From an uncultured Polaribacter sp. (GTDB lineage Bacteria > Bacteroidota > Bacteroidia > Flavobacteriales > Flavobacteriaceae): 64,000 bases of DNA. This document shows positions 53,553 through 62,351 of this stretch, one piece after another. The notes below the pieces were generated by a model. The model saw only the letters and a program-made list of their open reading frames with translations. It was not told the DNA's origin and searched no databases. The stretch spans positions 62,001-126,000 of the forward strand of contig NZ_CANMFI010000004.1 in the NCBI RefSeq assembly GCF_947497125.1, in the 5' to 3' direction. Within the stretch, counting starts at the first letter, position 1. Every line of letters begins with the position of its first letter. Made by a program: the position numbers and the translations under genes.

Positions 53553-54881
53553 ATGATAAAAAAGCTGGTTCTATTTCTCTTTATTTCTGCAAACTTAACA
53601 GCACAAACTGATGCTAAAATCTATGAAATAATTGATGCTATTTCTGCAAAAAGCATAAAAAATACAGTAAAAACTCTTACAGAATTTGGCACAAGAAACA
53701 CTTTTTCTGATACCATTTCTAATACTCGTGGTATTGGAGCTGCAAGAAGATGGATTAAATCTGAATTCGAAAATATTTCTAAAGAATGCAACCAATGTAT
53801 TGAAACATTTTATCAAAAAGACTTTGTTTCTAAAGAAGGAAACAGAAGAGTACCTCATGATGCTTGGGTTGTAAATGTTGTTGCAATTCAAAAAGGAACA
53901 AAATTTCCAAACAGATATGTTATTATGAGTGGCGATATAGACTCTAGAGCAAGTAACACAATGGATTACACAACTGATGCACCAGGAGCAAATGACAATG
54001 CATCTGGAATGGCCGGAACCATAGAAGCAGCAAGAGTACTAAGCAAATATCAATTTGACAGCAGCATTATTTATCTTGGCTTATCTGGTGAAGAGCAAGG
54101 CTTATTTGGCGGTGCTGGTTTTGCTAAGTATGCGGCTAAAAAAGGTTGGGACATTATTGGTGTATTAAATAATGATATGATTGGTAATATTAAAGGCGTA
54201 GATGGTGTAATTGACAATAGATCTTTTAGAATTTTTTCTGAACCAGTACCTGCAAATGAAACAGAAAAAGAACGAAAAATGAGACGTTTTTATGGTGGTG
54301 AAGTTGATGGAATCTCGAGACAGCTTGCAAGATACGTTTACAAACAAACCAAAACATATATGCCAGAAATGAACCCAATGATGATTTATAGATTGGACAG
54401 GTTTGGAAGAGGCGGGCATCATAGACCATTTAACGACTTAGGGTTTGCAGGAATTAGAATTATGGAAGCGCATGAAAATTACACACAACAACACCAAGAT
54501 ATTAGAACCGAAAACGGTATTTCTTATGGTGATACTTTTGAGCACGTAAATTTTGAATATGCCAAAAAATTAACAGCCGTTAATGCAATAACTTTAGCTG
54601 GTTTGGCATGGGCACCACCAAGCCCAAAAGAAGTTGCTATTGGCGGAATTGTAGAGGCCAATACTAAGTTAAAATGGAATGCTGTTAAAGCTGCTAAAGG
54701 ATACAAGGTTTACTGGAGAGATACCACTTCTCCTACTTGGGATAACTCTAGATTTGTAAAAGAAACCACATGTACACTAAACGGAATTGTCATTGATAAC
54801 TTCTACTTTGGTGTTGCATCGGTTAATGAAAATGGGCATGAGAGTGTGATTGTTTTTCCGAATAAAATTTGGAGGAAATAA
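53553..54881 (+). CDS. Secreted M28 family metallopeptidase with C-terminal fibronectin-like domain
   Basis: A 442-residue exported protein. Signal peptide at about 1-17. The M28 catalytic segment reads SGDIDSRASNTMDY then DAPGANDNASGMAG (Asp about 147), followed by LGLSGEEQGLFGGAGFAK (Glu about 182-183). The first metal ligand, His in most M28 enzymes, is Asp in SGDIDS; this is seen in a recognised subgroup, so activity may be kept. The last ~90 residues (WNAVKAAKGYKVYWRD) form a fibronectin III-like domain. Probably an aminopeptidase outside the cytoplasm. Confidence 0.87.
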   Translation: MIKKLVLFLFISANLTAQTDAKIYEIIDAISAKSIKNTVKTLTEFGTRNTFSDTISNTRGIGAARRWIKSEFENISKECNQCIETFYQKDFVSKEGNRRVPHDAWVVNVVAIQKGTKFPNRYVIMSGDIDSRASNTMDYTTDAPGANDNASGMAGTIEAARVLSKYQFDSSIIYLGLSGEEQGLFGGAGFAKYAAKKGWDIIGVLNNDMIGNIKGVDGVIDNRSFRIFSEPVPANETEKERKMRRFYGGEVDGISRQLARYVYKQTKTYMPEMNPMMIYRLDRFGRGGHHRPFNDLGFAGIRIMEAHENYTQQHQDIRTENGISYGDTFEHVNFEYAKKLTAVNAITLAGLAWAPPSPKEVAIGGIVEANTKLKWNAVKAAKGYKVYWRDTTSPTWDNSRFVKETTCTLNGIVIDNFYFGVASVNENGHESVIVFPNKIWRK

Positions 54882-55006
54882 TAAAACATACAAAACACTT
54901 ATATGCCAGAATATTTAAAAATCTAGCACTAATTTATTATAAGGTGAAATTATTAATCGATAAGAATAATCAATAGCTTTATTTACTTAATTAAAAGTAT
55001 TACTAT

Positions 55007-55014
55007 TATATTTG
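55007..55014 (+). promoter_or_regulatory. -7 element of the orphan secreted protein gene
   Basis: TATATTTG, an exact TAnnTTTG match, 18 bp before the chosen ATG at 55033. It contains an in-frame TTG (55012) that is therefore unlikely to be the start codon. Confidence 0.6.
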
Positions 55015-55032
55015 AGAATAAAACTAATAATT

Positions 55033-55611
55033 ATGAAAAATATAATCTTTATTACTTTCGTTTTAATTTTCAATATTTCATTTTCTCAAAATGATTTAAA
55101 CTTATTTTATAACCAGCATGATTTTAAGGATGTTCTTGAAAACACGTATAAAAACACAAATACAACACAAGCAGACCAGCTGCTAAAAATAAATACAATT
55201 CACCCTTCGAATAACTCTGAAGGGAAGTTTCCGCTCTACACGATTGCAGAATCAGATCAAAAAAAGATGAAGATAACTTTTATGAATAAAAAATTAGTAG
55301 ATGAAGTTGTAAATAAAAACACTAAGAAGCAATCTGATTTTATAGACAAATTGATAGTTAAAATAATTAAAGACAAAAATATTGAATTATCAGATTTTTA
55401 TGAATCAATAGATTTTAATGGTGATAAGAATCTTGATGCTTATAAAAACAATACAGAGAATATTAATAAACTGATAATTGCTTATAAATTATTAGAAGAT
55501 GTTAATTTACAAATAGGAAATGATATCGAAAATAGGATGAATAAATTACTTAAAACAGATATAGACAAAACACTAAATAGTAGTCTTAATTTATTAGTTA
55601 TCAATTTTTAA
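55033..55611 (+). CDS. Unrecognised secreted protein
   Basis: A 192-residue protein I do not recognise. A signal peptide is clear at about 1-19 (IIFITFVLIFNISFSQ). The mature part is mostly helical and rich in Asn, Lys and Asp (TYKNTNTTQADQLLKINTI; DFYESIDFNGDKNLDAYKNN), with no cysteines. The FNGDKNLDAY segment resembles a dockerin- or EF-hand-like Asp-rich loop, but only one is present. It has its own promoter and a terminator, so it is a single-gene unit. The ATG at 55033 is chosen because it starts the signal peptide. Confidence 0.65.
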   Translation: MKNIIFITFVLIFNISFSQNDLNLFYNQHDFKDVLENTYKNTNTTQADQLLKINTIHPSNNSEGKFPLYTIAESDQKKMKITFMNKKLVDEVVNKNTKKQSDFIDKLIVKIIKDKNIELSDFYESIDFNGDKNLDAYKNNTENINKLIIAYKLLEDVNLQIGNDIENRMNKLLKTDIDKTLNSSLNLLVINF

Positions 55612-55617
55612 TCACAA

Positions 55618-55653
55618 AAAAATGGCATCTAAATTAATAGATGCCATTTTATT
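55618..55653. terminator. Bidirectional terminator between the orphan gene and the MoxR-like gene
   Basis: Perfect 13-bp stem AAAATGGCATCTA/TAGATGCCATTTT with an AATTAA-like loop, A-run on the left and T on the right, between convergent genes. Confidence 0.85.
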
Positions 55654-55668
55654 ATACTTTGTAAGAAA

Positions 55669-57135
55669 TTACAAGCCACTAATAAAATTGCCATACGGGT
55701 CTTTAAATTGAGTACCCTCTGCAAAACGAAACTTACTAAGTTTTTTAAACTCTACAAGCGCCCAAAGAATAAATTCTTTTACAAAATATGCATCTTCAGT
55801 AAGCATATTCGGTTGGTACTTCTTTAAAAAATCATTTAGCGGTGTAACTTTATCCAAAGCTTTCTTATAAGTTTCATCTGTGTAATCATCTAGTAACTCA
55901 AAATCTTCGTCAGCATTAAAAAACCAAGAAATAATAGCATCATAAGGTGTTTCTGTTTCTTGTTTTTCTAACTTTTTTATCTCAGGAAAAAATGTAGGAA
56001 ACAGTGATTTTATCGCTTCTTTAATTAAACTCTCTGCTACAAACTGAGCACCCTCTTGTTCACCTTCATAAACTAATTCTACTTTACCGGTAATGGCAGG
56101 AATAATTCCGTCAAAATCACTTAATCGAATCATGGTTTTATCATCACCAGAAAACAAAGCACGTCTTTCTGCAGTACTTATAAGGTTTTCATAGGCTGCA
56201 ATGCTTAAACGAGCACTTACACCACTTTTTGCATCAATATATTGACTATCTCTGGCCTCGAAAACAATCTGCTCTAAAAGGTCTTTTGCTAGTTCGGGTA
56301 CTTTTATAAAATCTTTTTGATTGTTAATTTTTGTAGCTTCTTGTTGGGTAATTAGTTTAGCTGTTTCTATATCTTCTGGATAATGAGTAAGTATTTGAGA
56401 ACCAATTCTATCTTTTAAAGGTGTTACAATACTACCTCTATTGGTATAATCTTCTGGGTTTGCGGTAAACACAAAATGCATATCTAAAGGTAAACGTAAT
56501 TTAAAACCTCTAATCTGAATATCTCCTTCTTGTAAAATATTAAAAAGCGCCACTTGAATTCTTGCCTGTAAATCTGGCAACTCATTAATTACAAAAATAC
56601 ACCTATTCGCTCTTGGTATCATACCATAATGAATAACACGATCATCTGCATAAGACAATTTTAAATTAGCTGCTTTTATTGGGTCTACATCACCAATAAT
56701 ATCTGCAACAGTTACATCTGGCGTAGCTAATTTCTCTGCAAAACGTTCTGATTTATGTAGCCAAAATATTGGTGTTTTATCTCCCTTTTCTTTTATCAAC
56801 TCTACTGCAAATCTAGAAATTGGATTCAACGGATCATCATTAATTTCAGAGCCTTCTACTACCGGAATATATTCATCTAACAAATCTACCATTAATCTTG
56901 CTAAACGAGTTTTTGCTTGCCCTCTTAAACCTAATAAGTTTATGTTATGCTTACTTAAAATAGCTCTTTCTAACTCTGGAACAACGGTATTTTCATAACC
57001 ATGAACACCTTTAAAAACGGTTTCTTTATTCATTATTTTGGCGATAAGATTCTCTCTTAACTCCTCTTTAATAGACTTTGATTTGTATCCAGATTTAATA
57101 AGTTCGCCTAGTGTTTTTATTGTATTTATTTTCAT
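55669..57135 (-). CDS. MoxR/magnesium chelatase-like AAA+ ATPase
   Basis: A 488-residue AAA+ protein. Walker A is GLRGQAKTRLARL (about 74-86), the Walker B region is CIFVINELPDLQ (about 181-192), sensor 1 is VFTANPEDYTNRG, and the sensor 2 arginine is in SARLSIAAYE. The C-terminal ~120 residues are helical. Such ATPases work with a VWA-domain partner as metal-insertion or complex-remodelling chaperones; the VWA gene is 63 bp upstream on the same strand. Labels such as magnesium chelatase or sigma-54 regulator on homologues should not be taken literally; no bchH- or sigma-54-type domain is present. Confidence 0.85.
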   Translation of the reverse strand: MKINTIKTLGELIKSGYKSKSIKEELRENLIAKIMNKETVFKGVHGYENTVVPELERAILSKHNINLLGLRGQAKTRLARLMVDLLDEYIPVVEGSEINDDPLNPISRFAVELIKEKGDKTPIFWLHKSERFAEKLATPDVTVADIIGDVDPIKAANLKLSYADDRVIHYGMIPRANRCIFVINELPDLQARIQVALFNILQEGDIQIRGFKLRLPLDMHFVFTANPEDYTNRGSIVTPLKDRIGSQILTHYPEDIETAKLITQQEATKINNQKDFIKVPELAKDLLEQIVFEARDSQYIDAKSGVSARLSIAAYENLISTAERRALFSGDDKTMIRLSDFDGIIPAITGKVELVYEGEQEGAQFVAESLIKEAIKSLFPTFFPEIKKLEKQETETPYDAIISWFFNADEDFELLDDYTDETYKKALDKVTPLNDFLKKYQPNMLTEDAYFVKEFILWALVEFKKLSKFRFAEGTQFKDPYGNFISGL

Positions 57136-57198
57136 CTATAATTTATTGTGTAGTATGATTGTATTGTCTTTTTATAAAATTGAAATCTATAAGATTTA

Positions 57199-58323
57199 TT
57201 AACCCTTTATTCGTTTTTTTCTATTGGTTTCGTAGTCTTCAAAAATCATTTCTCCTAAACCTTTTAGTCCTGTATAAAATGCTTTGCCTTGGTTCGCCTT
57301 TGTAAAAGCTTTAACAAACTGCATTAAATAAGGGTCTTGTGCAATCATAAAAGTAGTAATAGGAATGTGTAATTTTCTTGCTTGTTGCGCCATGGCATAA
57401 CACTTATTTACAATATACGTATCTAAACCATTACTGTTTTTATAATATTGACCATCTGGTAATTTTAAGCAACTCGGCTTACCATCTGTAATCATAAAAA
57501 TTTGCTTGTTTGTATTTCGTTTTCTACGAAGTAAATCCATAGCTAATTGCAAACCAGCTACTGTATTTGTATGATATGGTCCTACCTGTAAATATGGTAA
57601 ATCTTTAATTTCTATAGGCCAAGCGTCGTTACCGAAAACAATAATCTCTATTGAATCTTTCGGATATCGAGTAGTTATTAATTCAGAAAGTGCCATCGCA
57701 ACTTTTTTGGCAGGTGTAATACGGTCTTCTCCATACAAAATCATTGAGTGACTAATATCTATCATTAAAATAGTACTCATTTGACTTTTATGCAGTGTTT
57801 CTTCAACTACTAAATCATTTTCCCTAAGGTTAAAATTATCGATACCATTATTAATTTGTGCATTTCTAATGCTTTCTGTAACCGAAACTTTGTCTAAAGA
57901 ATCACCAAATTGATAGGCTTTAAAGTTTCCTGTATGCTCATCTCCTAACCCAGAAGATTTTGTTTTATGATTGCCTGTACCACTCCTTTTAATTTTACCG
58001 AAAATATGATTTAATGCTTGCTGCCTAATAGCTCTTTCTGTTTTTGAAGTAATGGTAGTTGCCCCTGTGCCATCACTTTTAATTTCTTCTTTAATGTAGC
58101 CTTTTTTCTTTAAATCTTCTATAAAATCATCAATCGTATAAGTATCATCTGTTAATTGATATTCTTTATCTAAAGATCTTAACCAATCAATAGCTTCATC
58201 AAAATCGCCTGAAGTGTGGGTAATTAATTCTTTAAAGATTTCGAATAATTTCTCAAACGGAGACTGACTTTCTTCCTTAAAAGTTTTAAAAACAAATCCT
58301 CTTCTTTTTGTGTTATCTTTCAT
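57199..58323 (-). CDS. VWA domain-containing protein, partner of the MoxR-like ATPase
   Basis: A 374-residue cytoplasmic protein. The N-terminal ~170 residues are helical and charged. The von Willebrand A domain follows with the MIDAS motif DISHSM (about 187-192), a Thr in GPYHTNTVAGL and an Asp in FMITDGKPSCLKLP (about 275-288). It is followed by the MoxR-like ATPase gene, and the pair likely acts together, as ChlD with ChlI or in MoxR-CoxE systems. The target is unknown. Confidence 0.85.
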   Translation of the reverse strand: MKDNTKRRGFVFKTFKEESQSPFEKLFEIFKELITHTSGDFDEAIDWLRSLDKEYQLTDDTYTIDDFIEDLKKKGYIKEEIKSDGTGATTITSKTERAIRQQALNHIFGKIKRSGTGNHKTKSSGLGDEHTGNFKAYQFGDSLDKVSVTESIRNAQINNGIDNFNLRENDLVVEETLHKSQMSTILMIDISHSMILYGEDRITPAKKVAMALSELITTRYPKDSIEIIVFGNDAWPIEIKDLPYLQVGPYHTNTVAGLQLAMDLLRRKRNTNKQIFMITDGKPSCLKLPDGQYYKNSNGLDTYIVNKCYAMAQQARKLHIPITTFMIAQDPYLMQFVKAFTKANQGKAFYTGLKGLGEMIFEDYETNRKKRIKG

Positions 58324-58447
58324 CAGCCTAAAAATATGAATTCAATAAATAATTTTTAGCTAATTTACATTAGTTTATCAAATGTTTCAATAGATTTGTT
58401 TTATAAATTTTAAAAATAATTAAACAAAATAAAAGTAACTTTACGCT

Positions 58448-59317
58448 ATGGCTAAAATTTTAATTACCGGAGGAAGTGGATTAATTGGTAAAAGGTTAAC
58501 TGAAATATTAAAAAACAGCAATCATACCATATCTATTTTAAGCAGAAACCCTAAAAAAACGCATGAATTTAAGTGGGATATTTCTGCTGATTTTATTGAT
58601 AAAGATGCTTTAATCAATACGGACTACATCATTCACTTAGCTGGCGATGGCATTGCAGATAAGCGTTGGTCTTCAGATAGAAAAACCGAAATTATTGACA
58701 GTAGAGTAAAAAGTGCAAATCTATTATTCAAAAAAATTAAAGAATTAAATATACCCTTAAAAGGATTTATTTCGGCATCGGGTAGTAATTATTATGGTGC
58801 TAAAACTACTACTAATATTTACCAAGAAACAGATGCAGCAGGAACCGATTTTTTAGGTGAGGTATGTGAAAAATGGGAGGCAGCAGCAAATGAATTTAAA
58901 AGTCTAAACATACCGGTTACCATTTTAAGAACAGGGGTTGTTTTAAGTAAAAATGGTGGCGCTTTAGATAAAATGAAAACTCCCATCATTAGCCCTTTAG
59001 GCAAAGGCAATCAATACATGCCATGGATTCATATTGATGATTTATGTTATCTATATCTAAAAACAATTGAAGATAATTTAGAGGGCATTTACAACAGTGT
59101 TTCTCCAGAACAACATACTAATAAAAGTTTTTCTAAAATACTTGCTAAAACTATAAATAGACCATATTTACCTATTTCTGTGCCTTCTTTTTTATTGAAA
59201 ATAGTATTTGGAGAATTGGCAATCATTCTTTTGGAAGGAAGCCAATTGTGCACAAAAAAAATTACAAAAGTATATGATTTTAAATATGCCAGTTTAGAAG
59301 AAGCTTTAAAGCATTAG
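58448..59317 (+). CDS. TIGR01777-type epimerase (SDR39U1/YfcH family)
   Basis: A 289-residue atypical SDR. Nucleotide binding is at GGSGLIGKRLTE (about 7-18), then IIHLAGDGIADKRWSSDRK (about 60-78), which is a TIGR01777 hallmark, and ASGSNYYGAK with the Tyr. The C-terminal DUF1731-like region ends near LEGSQLCTKKI. Substrate is unknown. The near-consensus -7 TAACTTTA at 58434-58441 precedes the ATG by 6 bp. A terminator follows. Confidence 0.86.
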   Translation: MAKILITGGSGLIGKRLTEILKNSNHTISILSRNPKKTHEFKWDISADFIDKDALINTDYIIHLAGDGIADKRWSSDRKTEIIDSRVKSANLLFKKIKELNIPLKGFISASGSNYYGAKTTTNIYQETDAAGTDFLGEVCEKWEAAANEFKSLNIPVTILRTGVVLSKNGGALDKMKTPIISPLGKGNQYMPWIHIDDLCYLYLKTIEDNLEGIYNSVSPEQHTNKSFSKILAKTINRPYLPISVPSFLLKIVFGELAIILLEGSQLCTKKITKVYDFKYASLEEALKH

Positions 59318-59351
59318 CTAAAACTCATCATTACTTTTAGGTTTATAAACA

Positions 59352-59383
59352 AAAAAGCGAAAAGGAAATCCTTTTCGCTTTTT
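59352..59383. terminator. Bidirectional terminator between SDR and YceI-like genes
   Basis: Perfect 15-bp stem AAAAAGCGAAAAGGA/TCCTTTTCGCTTTTT with a two-base loop AA in the inverted repeat, with A- and T-runs on either side. Lies between convergent genes. Confidence 0.88.
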
Positions 59384-59402
59384 AATATATTTTTTTTAAA
59401 TC

Positions 59403-60032
59403 CTAAAATGTAGAAGTTATATTAAGACTTACTTCACTCCATGTTTTAGAAACACCATCTGCACCTTTATGAAGTTCTTTACAAACAACATTTAAAGAGT
59501 TTAATGCCTCTAAAGCATTCCAATTTGCAACATCCATCTTTGCTTTCATGGAAAAAGTATTTGCAGCTATTGTATAAATAAAAGGTACTTTATTGGTAAT
59601 ACCGTTCATTTTAATATTTGCATAACCAGTAGAATCGTTTTCAATTACTAGTTTTCCAGAAAGTAGTTTTGTAGCATCCATAACACTAAAAAAGAATTTT
59701 TTAATCTTATAATCTCTACTGCTATCTTTGGTAAAAAGACTACTCACAGGAATCGAAAATTCTGTATTATGAATTGCTTCTTTAATAGAATTTCCTTCTC
59801 CGTTTGCAGTAATATTTACTTTTTTAAATTGACCACCAACAGGCACTTTATCTGTTGTTTTGTATGCCGTAAAATTGATTTCATTTTTTGCACTCTCTAA
59901 AGAAAATGCAGCATTACTTTTTTTAACAACTACTTCTTTAACAGAGGGTGTAGTTTCTTTTTTTTCTGATTTACAAGAAAAAGAAATTACAGATACAACG
60001 AACAAAAATGATAGGGAAATACTTTTTTTCAT
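59403..60032 (-). CDS. YceI-like lipoprotein
   Basis: A 209-residue protein. Lipoprotein signal at about 1-20 with lipobox FSC (Cys20). The mature part is a single beta-barrel of the YceI type, with NEINFTAYKTTDKVPVGGQF (about 49-68) and CKELHKGADGVSKTWSEV near the end. YceI proteins bind isoprenoid or fatty-acid-like lipids in the periplasm. It is 4 bp after the ACBP gene, at the end of the ftsH-cdsA-psd operon, which fits a lipid role. Confidence 0.8.
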   Translation of the reverse strand: MKKSISLSFLFVVSVISFSCKSEKKETTPSVKEVVVKKSNAAFSLESAKNEINFTAYKTTDKVPVGGQFKKVNITANGEGNSIKEAIHNTEFSIPVSSLFTKDSSRDYKIKKFFFSVMDATKLLSGKLVIENDSTGYANIKMNGITNKVPFIYTIAANTFSMKAKMDVANWNALEALNSLNVVCKELHKGADGVSKTWSEVSLNITSTF

Positions 60033-60036
60033 GATA

Positions 60037-60303
60037 TTATTTTTTACTATTTAAAACTGTTTCAGCTAATTTAATATATTCTTTTTTTGCTTCTTCGGAT
60101 GACATTCCGTTTAATTGAACCCATGCATTAAACTTAAAAGCACTTCTTACACTACTAACTTTGGTAGATGAAAATTTATTGCCATAATTTGCCTGCTTGT
60201 AATATGCATAAAATTTAAGCATTATATCTGGCGCAATTGCTTTTCTTAATGTAGATATTTTATCAAAAGCATCGTTAAATGCGATATCTAAATTGGGAAC
60301 CAT
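60037..60303 (-). CDS. Acyl-CoA-binding protein
   Basis: An 88-residue four-helix protein of the ACBP family. Family positions seen: FYAYYKQANYGN (about 31-42), containing the tyrosines and lysine that bind the CoA phosphate, and KFNAWVQLNGMSSEEAKKEY (about 57-76). ACBPs carry long-chain acyl-CoA in the cytoplasm and are much rarer in bacteria than in eukaryotes, but Bacteroidota commonly have one. It is 5 bp after psd and 4 bp before the YceI-like gene. Confidence 0.92.
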   Translation of the reverse strand: MVPNLDIAFNDAFDKISTLRKAIAPDIMLKFYAYYKQANYGNKFSSTKVSSVRSAFKFNAWVQLNGMSSEEAKKEYIKLAETVLNSKK

Positions 60304-60308
60304 AATTC

Positions 60309-60965
60309 TTATTTTTCTGCGATAATTTGGGTACCACCTTTAACTTTATCACCTAAAGAAACATTTAATTTTGTTCCTATTGGTAAATATAAGTCTACTC
60401 TAGAGCCAAATTTTATAAAACCTGCATCTTCACCTTGTATTACAGACGATCCTTCTTTAGCATAATTAACAATTCTTTTTGCCAATGCACCTGCAATTTG
60501 TCTGTAAAGAACTTCTCCAAAAGTTTTATTTTCTAAAACTATAGTAGTTCTTTCATTTTCTGTAGATGCTTTTGGGTGCCAGGCAACTAAATATTTACCC
60601 GGATGATACTTACTATATTTTACAACTCCGCTCATTGCATATCTTGTAACATGTACATTTATTGGTGACATAAATATTGATACCTGTAATTTTTTTTCTT
60701 TAAAATATTCTGGCTCTTCTACTTCTTCAATAACCACTACTTTACCATCTACTGGTGCAACTAAAACAGCATCATTTAATGGCGCTATTCTTTTAGGGTT
60801 TCTAAAAAACTGTAAAATGATGATTAAAAAAGCTAGTATTAAAATCTGAATTGCCTTCACCAACCAAGGTAAATCTATTAAATTTTCGGCCAATAAAATA
60901 CCCGAAATAGATATAAAAAGCGCAATAATAATTATTTTATATCCTTCTTTGTGAAAACGTATCAT
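60309..60965 (-). CDS. psd: Phosphatidylserine decarboxylase proenzyme, short type
   Basis: A 218-residue PSD of the short class. Two N-terminal membrane segments (about 8-60) precede the catalytic part: LVAPVDGKVVVIEEVEE (about 68-84), SPINVHVTRYAMSG (about 99-112) and the self-cleavage region FIKFGSRVDLYLP (about 184-196; cleavage at Gly-Ser, pyruvoyl from Ser). It makes phosphatidylethanolamine, the main phospholipid in this group. The gene follows cdsA by 2 bp, so CDP-diacylglycerol and PE synthesis are co-expressed. Confidence 0.93.
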   Translation of the reverse strand: MIRFHKEGYKIIIIALFISISGILLAENLIDLPWLVKAIQILILAFLIIILQFFRNPKRIAPLNDAVLVAPVDGKVVVIEEVEEPEYFKEKKLQVSIFMSPINVHVTRYAMSGVVKYSKYHPGKYLVAWHPKASTENERTTIVLENKTFGEVLYRQIAGALAKRIVNYAKEGSSVIQGEDAGFIKFGSRVDLYLPIGTKLNVSLGDKVKGGTQIIAEK

Positions 60966-60967
60966 AC

Positions 60968-61762
60968 TTAAATTATAAAATTAATATACAAATATACAAA
61001 CGGTGCTGCAAAAAGCAAACTATCTAAACGATCTAAAATACCACCATGACCTGGCATAATAGTACCACTATCTTTTATATTGGCTTGCCTTTTAAATTTT
61101 GATTCTACTAAATCGCCTATAGTACCAATAACACTTACTATAAGGGCTATCATTAACCAATTAATAAGTGTAAAATCATTATTAAAAACACTAATTATAT
61201 AGGCAGATATTAAGGCAAAAATAAGTCCACCAACAAAACCTTCTCTTGTTTTTTTTGGAGATACAGACTCGAAAAGTTTAACCTTTCCGAAATTTTTACC
61301 CACAAGAAAAGCAAAACTGTCATTTACCCAAATCATCACTAAAATAGCTATGATTAAATTAGGGTTGTAATTGCCTTTATAAAGTGGCAATAAAATCAGA
61401 AAAAGCATTGAAAATAAAACGTATCGAATCAAAAGACCAGACTTAGATCGATCATTAGAAAAAACAATTTCTTTTTTTAAAAATAAAGAATACATTAAAG
61501 AAACCGAAGACAATATTGTAATCATTAAAATAATTACTATGGCATAACTATCGGGTCTTTTAAGCATTAGATACAAGCTTAAACCGAAAAATACGTAGCC
61601 AATTATCCCTTTAAAATTGATTAATTTAGAAAATTCCCAAATACAAATTAAGGCAAATAAAGCAGTAAGTGTTATGTACGATTCTTTAGAATAAAGAATT
61701 GCAGATAAAAAAAGTAATACGTAAATTATGCCTGAAAAACTCCTTCTTAAAAGGTTACTCAT
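60968..61762 (-). CDS. cdsA: Phosphatidate cytidylyltransferase
   Basis: A 264-residue polytopic enzyme with about eight membrane segments. The CDS signature near the C-terminus is in IKDSGTIMPGHGGILDRLDS (about 231-250), with the catalytic acidic residues, preceded by GDLVESKFKRQANIKDS. It makes CDP-diacylglycerol from phosphatidate and CTP, the branch point of phospholipid synthesis. It is 1 bp from the LUD gene upstream and 2 bp from psd downstream. Confidence 0.93.
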   Translation of the reverse strand: MSNLLRRSFSGIIYVLLFLSAILYSKESYITLTALFALICIWEFSKLINFKGIIGYVFFGLSLYLMLKRPDSYAIVIILMITILSSVSLMYSLFLKKEIVFSNDRSKSGLLIRYVLFSMLFLILLPLYKGNYNPNLIIAILVMIWVNDSFAFLVGKNFGKVKLFESVSPKKTREGFVGGLIFALISAYIISVFNNDFTLINWLMIALIVSVIGTIGDLVESKFKRQANIKDSGTIMPGHGGILDRLDSLLFAAPFVYLYINFII

Positions 61763-61763
61763 A

Positions 61764-62348
61764 TTATAAATCTTCTAATAGCAACAAATATAAGTTTTTA
61801 GAATTACTGTTACCATAATTTAAGAAGTTTTCCTCTTTATTAAGAATATTATAGTTTTTGATAGCAGATATATTTGTTGGTAAATTTTCTTTGTGATGCA
61901 ATTTAATACCTGTTAAACCCTGACCAATATCTTTAACTAACTGACTAGTGGTTGCAAAAACAATAAAATTTTCTGGCATATCAGAAAGCTTGACACTTTT
62001 TAACTGATTTGATGAAAATAAAATATCTCCATTTTCAGCTACTAGATGTTCGCATGTAGTAAAAACGGGTACCTCTGAAATAAAGTCTGATGTAATTTGT
62101 ATTTCATCTTTGTTAACCAAGTCATTTAAATCAGAATTCAACACAGTTATTTTTTTCCAATCATTCTCGTTTAAAATTCGAGTTAGATTTTCAATAATCT
62201 CAGATTTTTTTAAAGAGTATAAAAACTTGCCCCCTTTTTGCACAAACTTGTGTACAAAAAGGTCATCTAAAGAAAGTAATACTTCTTGTTTAGTAACAGA
62301 AACATCCTCTTTATTAGAAATATTTAGCAGCTTTTTAAAAAAATTCAT
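61764..62348 (-). CDS. LUD-domain protein (LutC/YkgG-like)
   Basis: A 194-residue protein of the LUD family. Family positions are VTKQEVLLSLDDLFVHKFVQ near the N-terminus, FTTCEHLVAENGDILFSSNQ (about 96-115) and HHKENLPTNISAIKN. LutC takes part in lactate oxidation with LutA and LutB, but neither is present. This stand-alone form sits between ftsH and cdsA in many Flavobacteriia, so a role linked to membrane quality control is more likely than lactate use. Function unknown. Confidence 0.83.
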   Translation of the reverse strand: MNFFKKLLNISNKEDVSVTKQEVLLSLDDLFVHKFVQKGGKFLYSLKKSEIIENLTRILNENDWKKITVLNSDLNDLVNKDEIQITSDFISEVPVFTTCEHLVAENGDILFSSNQLKSVKLSDMPENFIVFATTSQLVKDIGQGLTGIKLHHKENLPTNISAIKNYNILNKEENFLNYGNSNSKNLYLLLLEDL

Positions 62349-62351
62349 TAA

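Noticed and set aside
55669..58323. Magnesium chelatase for (bacterio)chlorophyll synthesis or a gas-vesicle module
   Set aside because: Only AAA+ and VWA domains are present, with no large chelatase subunit, pigment genes or gvp genes nearby.
61764..62348. Lactate utilisation protein LutC
   Set aside because: No lutA or lutB is present and the gene sits between ftsH and cdsA; only the LUD family name is kept.
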